Positions 30,011 through 40,979 of a stretch of DNA of 64,000 nt are shown one piece after another. The stretch comes from Cordylochernes scorpioides. Its lineage: Eukaryota; Arthropoda; Arachnida; Pseudoscorpiones; Chernetidae. The notes below the pieces were generated by a model. It was not told where the DNA came from. It did no database searches and saw nothing but the letters and a program-made list of their open reading frames with translations. The stretch spans positions 144,259,081 through 144,323,080 of the forward strand of contig CP092865.1 in the NCBI GenBank assembly GCA_030710605.1, read 5' to 3'. Numbering within the stretch: the first letter of the stretch is position 1; every line of letters starts with the position of its first letter. Position numbers and translations under genes: made by a program.

Positions 30011-30851
30011 GCTCCTTTCTACTGGCTGTTGATATGTTTCACGCTTTTATTTCAGGTTATACTATAGAGAGCTAAAACAAAACTTTTGAGTTCTAGTTTC
30101 TCGCTCAGTGATTACACCAGGATTACAAGGTTTAGAACAGATTACCCCTGACATTTGAGGAGGGGGGTGAGAACATGTTCCCACTCTCCCGCTGCATCAA
30201 ATGCTTCACAATCCCAATTTCACCAAAACACCTTCTAAACAGCAGCGGAGCAAACACAAAGAAGTGTGTATTTCCTGAAAATGTTTTGAGAAAGAACTCC
30301 TAAGAACTGGTGTGAAGACTGGAACAAGCACCATCACAATTAGTGCTGAGTGCTTTTTAAGCGCTGAGTTATCAAGTGATGATAGGATTTTACTTTGGTT
30401 TTTCACTTCAGTTGATATCCACAAATGTAGAACAAGGGAATCTTGATCTGGTGCCTTCAAGTCATCCTTCAAACAATCTTTTTGTAGGCTATCACAAGTA
30501 TAAGTACATGGCCTAACTAATTCACTCTTAATTTACTTCCATTTCAATGAGGCATCTGTTCTCTCCTGATAGTGTTAACACCTTTGTGACATCTTCAGTC
30601 CACGGTATTTTACACAAATTTCTCCAGCATCAACTCTCAAAGGCCTCCAGAAATCTGCTGTCCAGGGCTAACAGTATCATGTTCTCCCATATAAAACTAT
30701 GAACCACACTAATGCCTTCAAAGGTCATTTGTATGCATAGCTAAATATATATTTTGTGAGTGAAATGTCTTCCTTGTTACCAAATGATAAAGCCTTCCTT
30801 CCATTGTTGTCGAACTAGAGAGTCTGCCTTTTTTCCCATTTTTGTGATCCT
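30011..30851. other. intron DNA, no clear feature
   Basis: Less AT-rich than its surroundings, with an 88-codon minus-strand frame at 30206-30472 that I do not recognise. Since a LINE 3' end follows, part of it may be decayed LINE sequence. Confidence 0.4.
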
Positions 30852-31055
30852 AAGGAGCAATGACCCCCTTCGGACACATAATGAGACCAAATGGATTAAA
30901 AAGACGCTGATGATGGGGGAAATTGAAGGAAGACAGAAAGACCCGCAATGAGCTGGCTAGAAGAGGTCAAGAAAACTACCAGAAGGTCACTAGATGAGCT
31001 AGTGACGGTCAGTGACAGAATAAATTGGGGGGAATTTGTTCATATTGTTACCTAA
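30852..31055 (+). pseudogene. LINE ORF2 3' end
   Basis: Encodes TLMMGEIEGRQK and, after a shift of register, SWLEEVKKTTRRSLDELVTV followed by SDRINWGEFVHIVT and a stop. LMMGxIEGxR...W...V....SL.EL....DR..W is the standard end of many LINE polyproteins. It stops about 115 bp before the next ADAMTS exon. Confidence 0.75.
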
Positions 31056-31169
31056 AGTGGACTTTATGGACGTTAACAGCAACAACAAGGTGCAAAAAAA
31101 GACATCCTGACCTTTGTGTTCCCATCTGGTGATTAGAAATGTTGAGTTGATGAAGTTGGTGTGGAGCAG

Positions 31170-31253
31170 GCTACAACACGGTGGTACTACTTCCCGAGGG
31201 GGCGGGGAACCTGGACATCCGGCAGCACGGGAGACAGGACGACAACTACCTCG
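31170..31253 (+). CDS. ADAMTS9: ADAMTS exon: spacer, first part
   Basis: Encodes GYNTVVLLPEGAGNLDIRQH followed by GRQDDNYL, the conserved YxxVxxxPxGAxxIxIxQ segment of the spacer. Entry and exit phase 1. Donor GTAACT; a minisatellite begins about 12 bp later. Confidence 0.95.
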
Positions 31254-31264
31254 GTAACTGCACT

Positions 31265-31770
31265 CAACTACATTCTGTAGAATTGTAGTCACAGGATTGA
31301 ATTGTAGACTTCTGGTATCGTGGCAATGGTGTGGTCTACAAGATCAACTGAACTACATCTACATTCTGTAGAATTGTAGTCACAGGATTGAATTGTAGAC
31401 TTCTGGTATCGTGGCAATGGTGAGGTCTATAAGATCTACTGAACTACATCTATATTCTGTAGAATTGTAGTCACAGGATTGAATTGTAAACTTCTGGTAT
31501 CGTGGCAATGGTGAGGTCTATAAGATCTACTGAACTACATCTACATTCTGTAGAATTGTAGATACAGGGTTGAATAGTGGACTTCTGGTATCATAGCAAT
31601 AGTGAGGTCTACAAGACCTATTGAACTACATCTACATTCTGTAGAATTGTAGTCACAGAATTGAATTGTAGACTTCTGGTATCGTGGATATGATGAGGTC
31701 TACAAGATCTACTGAACTACATCTACATTCTGTATAATTGTAGCTTCAGGATTGAATACATCACTTCTGG
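31265..31770. repeat. 91-bp minisatellite, about 5.5 units
   Basis: Units contain ACATTCTGTAGAATTGTAGT, CACAGGATTGAATTGTAGAC and TTCTGGTATCGTGGCAATGG. The first partial unit starts within about 15 bp of the splice donor. Confidence 0.9.
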
Positions 31771-31871
31771 TATCAAAAGAATAAAAGGTAGTGTCCCAAA
31801 TTTTATTAAAAGGAAATATAAAAGCTTAATATGCATCATCTTGATGCGTATAATGATAAATTTATTAATAA

Positions 31872-32572
31872 CTAGCCGAATGACCCGGGCAACGCCCAGG
31901 TTTTACCCGATTAAATGTTTTTATTCAAATACTATTCGTTACAATTATAAATTGGCGCCGTGGATGTCACTCTCGTGAAACATCCCGCTCCAAATTTGTG
32001 TCTGAGAAGCGATATTTTTATAAAGAGATGATCTGGCTTTGTGTCTTCTGCTCGAATGAATGTTTTTCTGTTAGAATTTTGTTCCTGAACACTAAAAATG
32101 AACTGGCTTCACCCGTGGTCTCAGCTTTTTGGAATTTTGTATCTGATAATCAAACATGATACAGCAATATTGTCATCATCATTTTCTGACTAAAAAAAAC
32201 AACTATTTTTGCCCAGAACCTGTCAATTTTATTTTTTATTGGCTGAAAATCCGATAAATATCTTTTCCAGATTTTTCTCTATGTCCCGTTTTACATGTAC
32301 ATTAGGTCAGCTGATATTGCCTCCCTTCTTCACCGCTAGAGGCGCTGCTTGCGAGCGAAAAGGCAAATTTGCAACGCAATTTGCAAATAACTCGAAGAAT
32401 ATTCGGAATAGAGACCTGAAATTTTCACTATAGGTTTTTCCAGATTCTACTCTATATACTGTCAAAATTTCAGTCAGATTAGTTACGTATTGTGGACGCG
32501 TATAGCCGACATAGATACCCACATACATACATACATACATACATACACTGACTTTTATATATATAGGGATTT
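31872..32572 (+). mobile_element. dispersed repeat with (ACAT)n tail
   Basis: Begins ACTAGCCGAATGACCCGGGC and ends in (ACAT)n followed by ACTGACTTTTATATATATAG. Heads of the same family are at 24457 and, reversed, at 11035-11075. A microsatellite tail of this kind is typical of nonautonomous LINE-mobilised repeats. No protein is recognised. Confidence 0.65.
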
Positions 32573-32780
32573 AGCGAGTGATTATATAAAAAAATATGAT
32601 GAAGGGCTTTACCAAAATCTTCTATAATATATTTTATTATGAATTTGTAGAGCTACATTTTATTCTTTTGATATTGTAGACGTTCACAATCTCTTCTATT
32701 GGTCATGATTCCTGGTATAATGCTGAGATCGGCAAGATTCCAAGTACTTGTAGCTAGACAACACGTCGTGTTTGTGACAG

Positions 32781-33077
32781 CACTGAAGGACCCGGACACC
32801 AACGAGTACTTGCTGAACGGGGACTTCATGATTACCAAGTTCCCGAAGCGGCTGCGGTACGCTGGACTAACGTTGGACTACACGGGGTCCGGTGCGGACG
32901 TGGAACGAGTGAACAGCTCACGGCACGAACTTGCCCAGCCACTGCTCGTCCAGGTACTGGCAGTGGGTGCGCTGAGCGACCCCGACGTCCACTTCCAGTA
33001 CACCGTGCCTATCTCAGCCCGGCGTTACCTGTGGGACCTGGAGCCCGACTGGACACCGTGCTCTCACCGCTGTCAAG
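32781..33077 (+). CDS. ADAMTS9: ADAMTS exon: spacer, main part, and start of TSP1-2
   Basis: Encodes ALKDPDTNEYLLNGDFMITK, then LTLDYTGSGADVERVNSS, LLVQVLAVGALSDPDVHFQY and the beginning of TSP1-2 (DWTPCSHRCQG). The pattern LNG(D/N)Fxxxx...YxGxxxxxExxxS...LxVQVLxVGxxxxPxVxF is that of ADAMTS9/20 spacers. The open frame extends upstream of the acceptor, but phase and homology fix the start. Phase 1 on both sides. Confidence 0.95.
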
Positions 33078-33574
33078 GTAACACCTCGAGATGTTCTCTG
33101 TGTTACCATTTATATGAACATCTTTTACCCGTCGTTATTTATATGTTGTTATGTAGTTTTTCCTGTAGGATGAATGCAGTGTAGCATGTTGGTTAGAAGC
33201 AGTCGTGGTGGTTGAGTGATGGGTGGTAAGGACACATAGGAGACAGAGGTCCCGTGAGGAAATAGATCAGGGAGGAAAGATAGAAGAACAACCCCTAGAA
33301 CAACTGGTGTCGAGACCACCTCGGTGAGAATTGTCCCTTGATCATCACATCCAGCCGCTTTTAAACCGATTTGAGTAAGATAAATTCCCTAGGGGGGATT
33401 GAGACTTGACACTTGTGTACCAAGGGGGTTGTTGTTTTTTAACCCGGCTATCTTCTCTCTTTCCTTTTACTCCCACACAGGCCATTTTATTTATATATTT
33501 CCGAATAGTATGCCATATATATAGAAAATTAAAATAATTTAAGCACTAAGCAAAAAATGTACACATAAAACAAA
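33078..33574. other. intron DNA, nothing recognised
   Basis: No supported feature. Confidence 0.4.
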
Positions 33575-33960
33575 ATTCTTCTATCTTTACTGCGATTTAA
33601 AAATATTGGGAGGACTTGGCTCATCAGTGGTGAACCCTCCCAGCTGTTTCGCCAATTTAATTTACCAGACCACTTCTTAGAGCTCTTATATTGTATTGGA
33701 CTATTCTGCTTACATACGATTCTGTGATTATATATTCTGCTATGTGTAGAAATGGGATTGAAGAAAGAAAAAAAATAATGACGGAGGGCATGACCCATCA
33801 TTTGTGAAATCCCCCAGCGGTTTCGCCAATCTACCCAACCGCTATTTAGAATGCTATTACTGTATTGGACGATTCTGCTTATAAACCGGACACTGTAGGG
33901 TGGAATCTTGGTTTTAATCAAACTCTCGACATAAAACGGTAGAACAATAGTTTTCATCGC
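33575..33960. mobile_element. two adjacent MITE-B copies
   Basis: The first has CTTGGCTCATCAGTGGTGAA and CGCCAATTTAATTTACCAGA. The second (33735-33960) has GCATGACCCATCATTTGTGA and GGTTTCGCCAATCTACCCAA. Both are incomplete at the inner ends. Confidence 0.65.
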
Positions 33961-34080
33961 AACAAAAACAGCAGAAGAAGTTTGTATTATTTGAAATAAA
34001 ACTGTCCTAATAGTTTAGTTTCGTATTATAGATGACGCCTCATGTAGACGAGTTAGTGACATGGCAGAGCTGTGGTGCAG

Positions 34081-34220
34081 GTGAACAGTACCGACGGCCA
34101 ATGTGTCTGCACCAGCAGAGCGGGGAGATGGTGGAGGAGACCCTATGTCCCGACCCCGCGCCGCCCAAGCTGGCCCAGACCTGCAACTTGGAGTGCGAAC
34201 TGCAATGGCACGTAGTTCAG
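34081..34220 (+). CDS. ADAMTS9: ADAMTS exon: TSP1-2, rest
   Basis: Encodes GEQYRRPMCLHQQSGEMVEE and ends CNLECELQWHVVQ. Although the frame is open from 34032, the phase-1 join to the previous exon requires the acceptor GGTGCAG at 34080, which gives CQGEQYRRPMC. Exit phase 0, donor GTAAGA. TSP1-2 lacks the Ser/Thr of the O-fucose motif (CSHRCQG). Confidence 0.93.
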
Positions 34221-34246
34221 GTAAGATGTCCATGGCGTCACCCAGG

Positions 34247-34446
34247 CCATAGATGGAGAGGCTACACTTTGATCTTAGCCAAAAGGCCATAGATATAGAG
34301 AGGCTACACTCTCTCTTCTCTCTCTCTCTCTTTGGCCTTAGCCAAAAGGCCATAGATGGAGAGACTACACTTTGGTCTTAGCCAAAAGGCCATAGATGGA
34401 GAGGCTACACTTTGGTCTTAGCCAAAAGGCCATAGATGGAGAGACT
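34247..34446 (-). repeat. tandem array of U2 snRNA-derived segments
   Basis: Four units on the minus strand contain GGCCTTTTGGCTAAGATCAA (first unit; later units read GACCA or GGCCA), followed by GTGTAG with one extra A. This is the 5' region of U2 snRNA that includes the stem-loop I 3' side and the start of the branch-site-pairing region. Each unit adds CCTCTCCATCTAT, and one carries a CT microsatellite. The array starts 27 bp after a splice donor. Confidence 0.85.
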
Positions 34447-34509
34447 AGTGTTATAATACTCACTGCATAATCATCGTCCAATAAAAGAATTTAATTAAAT
34501 ATTTTTTTC

Positions 34510-34690
34510 TTCTGAAGAAATAATAAATTGCTTCAATGTGGCCCCGATTCTTGTAAAAGTACAAATAATCCAATGGGACCTTAGTACCTAGTAAGTGCGA
34601 ATGTTGAACTGTGCTTTCTACCTATGGTATATCTACATTATAAGAAGACGCCAACTACCCACCATGATTATTATTGATGCCCCATATGCA
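34510..34690 (+). repeat. SINE-2 3' portion
   Basis: TTGCTTCAATGTGGCCCCGA, TAAGTGCGAATGTTGAACTG and AACTACCCACCATGATTATT follow the SINE-2 order; the head is missing. Confidence 0.6.
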
Positions 34691-34904
34691 CTTTTGGAAG
34701 AAATAAAATATATATAATAATTAAATAAATTGATAAAAATGAAAAAGTGGGATTGTGACACCCAATAAACACAATGATCAAGGTTACCCTGCCACACCGC
34801 ACTTAACCTCTTGTAAGTTTGAATTACGATGATGTAGTAGATTTGTCTATCGGCCTTATCTGACTTTACTCGACGGTGCGGTTCAACAGCTAGGTGTGGC
34901 GTAG

Positions 34905-35093
34905 GTCTCAGCCTGCTCGACGTCCTGCGGCCCCGGGGTGCGGTCCAGGGTGACGCGGTGCCGAGGGCTCTACCCGACCACAACTGTAGACCTGCCCGAC
35001 GAGGAATGCCGCCACTTACCTCGGCCCCCTGCTACGGAGGCCTGCGTCGGCCCCTGCTCCCAGGCACACTGGAAATACGGCCCTTGGTCCCCG
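34905..35093 (+). CDS. ADAMTS9: ADAMTS exon: TSP1-3 and start of TSP1-4
   Basis: Encodes VSACSTSCGPGVRSRVTRCR, then CRHLPRPPATEACVGPCSQA and HWKYGPWSP. CSTSCGPG fits the O-fucosylation consensus. Phase 0 on both sides, acceptor GCGTAG, donor GTGGGT. The exon ends at the W..W..P position just before the CSxxCG of the next TSP1, the intron position repeated through the whole TSP1 tail. Confidence 0.95.
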
Positions 35094-35434
35094 GTGGGTC
35101 ATCGCTCTTAGGATTCCATAGGAACTCTAGTATTGTTTACCAATCTCAGGTAACGTAAGTTGGGAAGGTCTCTGATCACCCAACTGGCTTCAGAGTGATG
35201 TGACCTTCGTACTAAAACGAACCCCAAAGAAGAACACTCCGGTACAATATTAGAATGATCTGGAAGATTCAATTGAGGAAACTGCTAGCAGGGATCACCA
35301 CTAATTAGCCATACCCTCCCAATATTTTTCCATCGCATAAAGTTGTTTCAATTATTGAAAAAATCGCTAAAAAATATCGCTAATAATTTAATACATTCAT
35401 TTCGTTTTTATACTTTTATAGCCTTTTTCAATAC

Positions 35435-35670
35435 ACTCATGGACAAAACCTAAGGAGTGGAAAGTCATTGGTATCATATCAGTGTCGTCTTTTTTTTTTT
35501 TCTTCTTTTTTTCTTCTTTAAGAAGACGGAGAAAAATTTGTCCACACTTGGCTATCTCATGTGTCTTCAATAAAAGTTACTCTGTATCAAATACCTTTCA
35601 GAGTTATTATCTTAATCCAGATATACATGCTTAAAGGTACAACTTCCTTGAGTTTTGTCCTTGAGTGTAT
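35435..35670. mobile_element. MITE-A copy
   Basis: ACTCATGGACAAAACCTAAG at the left and TTTTGTCCTTGAGTGTAT at the right, with CACACTTGGCTATCTCATGT inside. Confidence 0.75.
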
Positions 35671-35819
35671 TTGTGGGAATATATTTTTGTAAACCCAATT
35701 CCAAAGAATACAATAAGCGTTTTCAAAATGTTGAATTTACTACTGCTTCGCGTGTAGCCATTTTTTATAATCACAAGGTAATTGCTGTTAATAAAATTCC
35801 GCTTGTAAATCTAAGCTCT

Positions 35820-36245
35820 ATGGAGAGACCATGTGGCCCACCCTCAGTAGAGGAAGGCATTGAAGGAGGGAAATATGGAGAGACCATGTAGCCCACCTTC
35901 AGTAGAGGAAGGCATTGAAGGAGGGAGATATGGAGAGACCATGTGGCCCACCCTCAGTAGAGGAAGGCACTGAAGGAGGGAAGTAGCGAGAGATCATGTG
36001 GCCCACCCTCAGTAGAGGAAGGAACTGAAGGAGGGAGATATGGAGAGACCATGTGGCCCACCCTCAGTAGAGGAAGGCACTGAAGGAGGGAGGTAGCGAG
36101 AGATCATGTGGCCCACCCTCAGTAGAGGAAGGAACTGATGGAGGGAGATATGGAGAGACCATGTGGCCCACCCTCAGTAGAGGAAGGCATTGAAGGAGGG
36201 AGATATGGAGAGACCATGTGGCCCACCCTCAGTAGGGGAAGGCAT
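35820..36245. repeat. minisatellite, about 57 bp x 7-8
   Basis: Units contain GGAGAGACCATGTGGCCCAC, CCTCAGTAGAGGAAGGCATT and GAAGGAGGGAGATAT, with an alternating variant (GCGAGAGATCATGTGG). Confidence 0.9.
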
Positions 36246-36917
36246 TGAAGGAAAGAAAGGAAATTTAAGCTACGCCTCTCGTTTAGAACATATTGTTAAA
36301 GGATCGTGATCGTTTCAAGAAAAGGATAGTGAGGCATAACTTCAGATCGACCAGCATCTTGATCCTTTCAAAGAGATACATAGCTTACACATAGTACTGT
36401 ACCTGTTCTGCTTTCTCTTTATGAAACTGTCTACAAAACTGCAACTGCTGTCCTATATGCATTTAATGGTTTCGAGATGGTATCCTTTACTCTATCAAAT
36501 TTCTCCTTGCTGATCTTTTTGGTGTTCTTCTTGTCTCGCCATTATTTGTGTATGTAATAATGTTTTTGTGTATTTGTGTTTTGATGATCAATTTACGTAT
36601 ATCATGATCATTAATATGTATTGAGCGCTTTAAAGTGGGAAATATTATTTCTTTTAAGTTCTTATTTCTTCGTCTCCTATAGAACCACTTTGGTTATCTT
36701 GTTCTGATTTGATTTTATGATAATTAATGTCATTGTGTGAATTGTTTACAATCAAGTTGCCCGATGGAACTGTTCACGTTGTCATTTGTTGTTTTGAAAT
36801 GTACAAAAAAACTTTCTCTGATGTGCATGCTTCTGTTTGGTACACATCTGTGAGGTAGGGAGGGCCTTGGGTGCTGCTGTCTTTCTCTCTTTCTCTCTAT
36901 AGCTGCTTGACTTTCAG
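36246..36917. other. intron DNA, nothing recognised
   Basis: No repeat family from elsewhere in the window. A pyrimidine-rich tract precedes the next exon. Confidence 0.4.
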
Positions 36918-37058
36918 TGCTCTGCATCTTGCGGGAAAGGCCGCCAGACCCGAATCGCCAGCTGCGCGGGCTCGCGATGCGCCGATGACCTAAAGCTAGT
37001 TCATAGAGCGTGCGAGGGTTCGGCGTGTCCGTCGTGGAGAGCAGGCAACTGGTCCCAG
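36918..37058 (+). CDS. ADAMTS9: ADAMTS exon: TSP1-4 and start of TSP1-5
   Basis: Encodes CSASCGKGRQTRIASCAGSR to CEGSACPSWRAGNWSQ, 47 codons in phase 0. Acceptor TTTCAG, donor GTAACT. CSASCGKG fits the O-fucosylation motif and NWSQ is a potential N-glycosylation site. Confidence 0.94.
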
Positions 37059-37111
37059 GTAACTGCTCCGGCCGGGTCGTGCTTCCGCTAACTGCCTCCT
37101 TCTCGCTTCAG

Positions 37112-37276
37112 TGCTCTGCCACTTGCGGCTCTGGCCTCCGTCGCCGCACGGTGAGCTGCCAGCTTGAAGGCCGAGCCATCAGTGTTAGCCATTGCAGGGG
37201 CTTGGCCGCTCTGCCTGACAAGGAAATCTGTCACCGCTTGGCCTGTGTTACTTGGAAACCTAGTCCTTGGGGCCCT
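37112..37276 (+). CDS. ADAMTS9: ADAMTS exon: TSP1-5 and start of TSP1-6
   Basis: Encodes CSATCGSGLRRRTVSCQLEG to CHRLACVTWKPSPWGP, 55 codons in phase 0, following a 53-bp intron. Acceptor CTTCAG, donor GTAAGT. Confidence 0.95.
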
Positions 37277-37448
37277 GTAAGTGCCATCTTACCAAATGGA
37301 CGATGATTGATCCAGGAATTGTTTTCTTTTGTCTGTTTGCATGAATGTACCTATATGCAAAGGCTTCTCTTATGTATATAAGCTTTTTTTCCTTGGACCA
37401 GTCTCGTCCATAAAGAGGCGGGAAGTCTCATAAAGAAACACTGCGCAG

Positions 37449-37844
37449 TGTTCCGTGAGCTGTGGGCAAGGCCTGCGACACCGTACACTGGCCTGTCAGG
37501 GCCCGGATGGGGCTCCTGTCAAGGCTGAGGAATGCTCTGCTATTAAGAAGCCGCCAACTAGGGAGTCGTGCCGCGAAGCGCGTTGTCCTCATTTGTTCCC
37601 CCTGGTGGAGGGTCCTCCCCCCTATGTGGCCCTGCCCAGTGCCCCTGGGTGGGACACGGGAGCATGGTCGCCCTGCTCCGCTACCTGCGGTAGGGGCGTG
37701 CGGCGTAGACGTGTGGTGTGCATCAACTTGCACGACGGCGCTCCGTTGATCGAGTCAGCGTGCGATTCTGCCCAGCAGCCAGAGTTTCTGGAAATATGTG
37801 AAGAAGCGCCGTGTGGAACTTGGAGGATCGGGCCCTGGAGTGCT
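37449..37844 (+). CDS. ADAMTS9: ADAMTS exon: TSP1-6, linker, TSP1-7, start of TSP1-8
   Basis: Encodes CSVSCGQGLRHRTLACQGPD, then a proline-rich linker (FPLVEGPPPYVALPSAPGWD), then WSPCSATCGRGVRRRRVVCI and CGTWRIGPWSA. The linker between TSP1-6 and TSP1-7 is longer than elsewhere in the tail. 132 codons, phase 0 at both ends. Acceptor TGCGCAG, donor GTGAGT. Confidence 0.96.
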
Positions 37845-37895
37845 GTGAGTACCACTCTTTCTTGAAGTCTATCTCGATCTGACTTGACTGTGCAG

Positions 37896-38441
37896 TGCTC
37901 CGTGACTTGTGGCGAGGGCATCATGTCGCGCAATATCACTTGCGTGTTGGCTTCGGGTCGGCCGGGCATTGATCATGAGTGCGATCGCCTTCAGAGACCG
38001 GCGAGTGAGCAACGCTGTGTGCCTCCTGGTTGCACCCAGGGAACAAACAGAGATTTGCATTACTGGCGAGTGGGCCACTGGGGCCCGTGCTCACGTACCT
38101 GCGGCCCCGGGGGAATGCAACGGCGCCAGGTGGCCTGCTACCACCGCGATGGCCACGCCGCCCCAGCCGGCTGCGCGGGGCTCGAACGCCCGAATGAAAG
38201 CACCCCGTGTCAGCCCCAGCCAGAATGTCCCGCCTGGGTGACCCGTGACTGGGGGGCCTGCCTGCCCTCCTGTCACTCCGGCAACAAGACACGGACCGTC
38301 GCCTGCCTCTCGGACCAGCACGATCTTCTGCCTGATGCTCATTGCGACATCCGCATGCGTCCTCCAGACGTTGCTGTCTGCCACGAAGCCACCGACTGCC
38401 AGCGCGGGTCAACACAGTGGGAAGCTGATCCTTGGACACAG
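37896..38441 (+). CDS. ADAMTS9: ADAMTS exon: TSP1-8, -9, -10, start of -11
   Basis: The largest exon seen (182 codons, phase 0) encodes CSVTCGEGIMSRNITCVLAS, then GPCSRTCGPGGMQRRQVACY, then the atypical CLPSCHSGNKTRTVACLSD, and ends QWEADPWTQ. TSP1-10 has His in place of the usual Gly after the second Cys. The preceding intron is 51 bp. Acceptor TGTGCAG; the donor GTAGCT is weak. Confidence 0.95.
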
Positions 38442-38513
38442 GTAGCTTCAGTTTGACCAAATATATTAGGTAAAAAATAAGTAATGCCTTCAATCCATGT
38501 TTGTTGTTTACAG

Positions 38514-38831
38514 TGTAGCGTCACCTGCGGACGAGGCCTTGAAAGACGCAACGTACGCTGCCTTGGGTCCGACGGAAAGACGGTGAATCCGTACAAGTGC
38601 GAGGGACCACCGCCCGCTGCGGAGAGGGACTGCTCGAAGCCCCCGTGCCCCCGTTGGGGATGGGCTCCGTGGTCGCCCTGCTCAGCCACCTGCGGCAATG
38701 GTACCCAGTCGAGGAGTCCGCGGTGTCTCTTCGCCAGCCGCTGCCCGGGCCCATCCCCGGCCCCCGAGACCCGGCCCTGCGCTGCCATGCAGCCCTGCTT
38801 CTTCCGGTGGCGCAAGAAGCGCTGGTCGACC
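38514..38831 (+). CDS. ADAMTS9: ADAMTS exon: TSP1-11, -12, start of -13
   Basis: Encodes CSVTCGRGLERRNVRCLGSD, then WAPWSPCSATCGNGTQSR, and ends FFRWRKKRWST. WAPW is a C-mannosylation motif. 106 codons, phase 0; donor GTGAGT opens the 16.7-kb intron. The next exon begins CSVKCG, so nothing is missing between them. Confidence 0.95.
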
Positions 38832-39036
38832 GTGAGTGGACGCTGTTATCGGACGAAACCTCAACGGACATTTCGCCAACACAAGAAACACTCGTGTGGC
38901 TAGCTGTGGATAGATCAAATATCGTTCGAAATCTTATTTCTATATCTTCCCCACGTCACAATATCGCGGGGTTGGGAAGGAAGTTTATCCCGGTGGATTT
39001 CAATATAGAATATTTTCTTTAGTTAGAGCTCTAGAC

Positions 39037-39220
39037 CAGGGGACGACAAACTTTTGAGTCTGAATAGAAAAAATTACAATTTTCAAAATTTCAAAGTGTT
39101 TAAAGAGCCACTATATTTTTCTTGCCAACAATAAATAGTACTCACATAAATAATATTTGTGTATGGAACTATATAAAGAGCTTCACATCCAAAGTGTGGC
39201 TCGCTGTTTGACGATCCCTG
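39037..39220. mobile_element. hAT-like MITE
   Basis: Begins CAGGGGACGACAAACTTTTG, ends GACGATCCCTG, and is flanked by CTCTAGAC and CTCTAGAG, an 8-bp duplication with one change. Confidence 0.8.
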
Positions 39221-40101
39221 CTCTAGAGCGAAGCATTTAGTAACCTTTACCACGCGTTATAAGGTCAATAAATAACCCCGACATGTAAACACTTTCTCCT
39301 CAGATAGCTTCATCACTAGAAGTTCCATAGTATTCTCATACCACTGAGATTACTCTTAGTTTTCATAGAAACAACCAGCGTGCTTCTAGAATACTCTAAT
39401 TACAAGAGAAGGAATCGTCTGACATCATTTGAAGAATAAACAAAAGTTAGGGGCGAAAAGACACTCGTTGCCGTTAACTTTTGTTTATTCTTCAAATACT
39501 TTAATTCCAAGCTAAGTTTTATCAGACAGATTTTCTTGAACGAAGTTTTTCTTTGATCATTCAGTACAGGAACTTCTACGATTCTGATTGGTCTTACTGG
39601 AGGAGCTATCAACCAATTCGGTCAAAAGGACTTGTTCAAAAATTCAGATACCATTCACAACCCAGCTCATGATATAAACAATGAAGAATCAATATCAATA
39701 TGATACACATTATCTCCCCATCTGTTATATGAAATTTAAACTATTTTGACGTGTATGTTTCTTTTTAAAATAAAGCCATTTTATATAATATATATGTGGC
39801 AATATGATAATAATGTGGTGGGGAAAGAAATAAAGAAACCACAAGTTTGGAAAAGGGATCCCAGGCAACCAGCGAGAGAGAGGTAGCGCGAGGGGCTGTC
39901 ACCGCTGAACGACCGTTTGTCCCACCACCCCCCGACTGTCCAAAAATAGGTCTGAGGGTTCCAAGAAAAGCCCCCTCCGGCATGTGGCCAGTGGTTCAAA
40001 ATGGCCGTAACTTAGTTGCTTTCTATCGACGTCTCTCTCTCTCGTTGACTGTAGGTTTATTTTATTATTCCTGGAAGAGCATATATTATGACATATATAT
40101 A
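39221..40101. other. intron DNA with a local inverted repeat
   Basis: CATTTGAAGAATAAACAAAA at 39425 and its complement at 39477 form a short foldback. The rest holds nothing I recognise. Confidence 0.45.
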
Positions 40102-40278
40102 CAGTTAAACCTGTCTATAGCGCCACCTCTAAATAGCGCCTCCCTCTCTATAGCGCCCGATTTTAAATACGTAGTACAATGCGATTTACATTAAAAGTGA
40201 CCTGTCTATAGCACCCCCTCTCTATAGCACCCTATTTTGGTGAGTCCCAATAGGGGGCGCTATAGACAGGTTTAACTG
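40102..40278. mobile_element. TA-flanked MITE with CTATAGCGCC inverted repeats
   Basis: Ends CAGTTAAACCTGTCTATAGC and GCTATAGACAGGTTTAACTG, flanked by TA, 177 bp. pogo-like ends. Related by sequence to the minisatellite at 10440-11015. Confidence 0.85.
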
Positions 40279-40334
40279 TATTATTATATTGAAATGGGAG
40301 AAAGCATTAAGGCACAGACGTTTCTTTTAAACAT

Positions 40335-40670
40335 AGAACAAACTGCTCTACTGTCCTTACTGCGATGAAAAATATTGAGAAAGCTCTTGGCTCATCAGTA
40401 ATGACCCCTCCCAGCGGTTTCGGCAATTTAATCTACCAGACCTTAGAGATTTATTTTTAAAAGAAACATACGGGTGTCAAAACTAGTGTAAATTTCTTAT
40501 AATGAAGAATATGTAATGGTTCTCATTTACAGTGTTTTCACGTATTTACAAGGTTAGTCTGCTTTTCACATGTGTAGACATGTGGTGCGCTTACAGTAAA
40601 AAGCAGTCGCTAACTACCCACCATGATTATCATGGCCTGTACCACGTGAACTAGGGATAAGCAAAAAAAA
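40335..40670. repeat. MITE-B fragment followed by SINE-2 3' end
   Basis: MITE-B words (TACTGTCCTTACTGCGATGA, CAGCGGTTTCGGCAATTTAA) end near 40450. SINE-2 words (CATGTGTAGACATGTGGTGC, AGTCGCTAACTACCCACCAT) occupy 40560-40670. Confidence 0.65.
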
Positions 40671-40979
40671 ACAAGGTTAGTGCCTTGTGTTACAGATTTT
40701 CTAGGTTCCAAACAAAAATATGTTTAAGTTTGTGAAATGGTGGGCGTAATTTTATGTAACATAACATCGTAATATTTAGCTAGAAAAATAAATGTGTCAA
40801 ATCAAGAAATTATCTCGAAACCATAGCATTACTGGTAAGGTTCAACCATAATTTTCCAAGTTCTGGAGTAGTTCTCAATCAGAATCAATACGCCCTATCC
40901 AGAGATGTTCGAAAATATATTTGCTTTTGTGTATTTTCCAAAAAAAAAGGGAATTGTGCCTTTTATATGTGTGCACATG

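Noticed and set aside
34032..34080. Coding use of the open frame before 34081
   Set aside because: Phase and homology (CQG followed by EQYRRPMC) require the acceptor at 34080.
38091..38871. Overlapping minus-strand and alternative-frame ORFs of 97-185 codons in the TSP1 exon cluster
   Set aside because: They are antisense or out-of-frame shadows of GC-rich coding exons.
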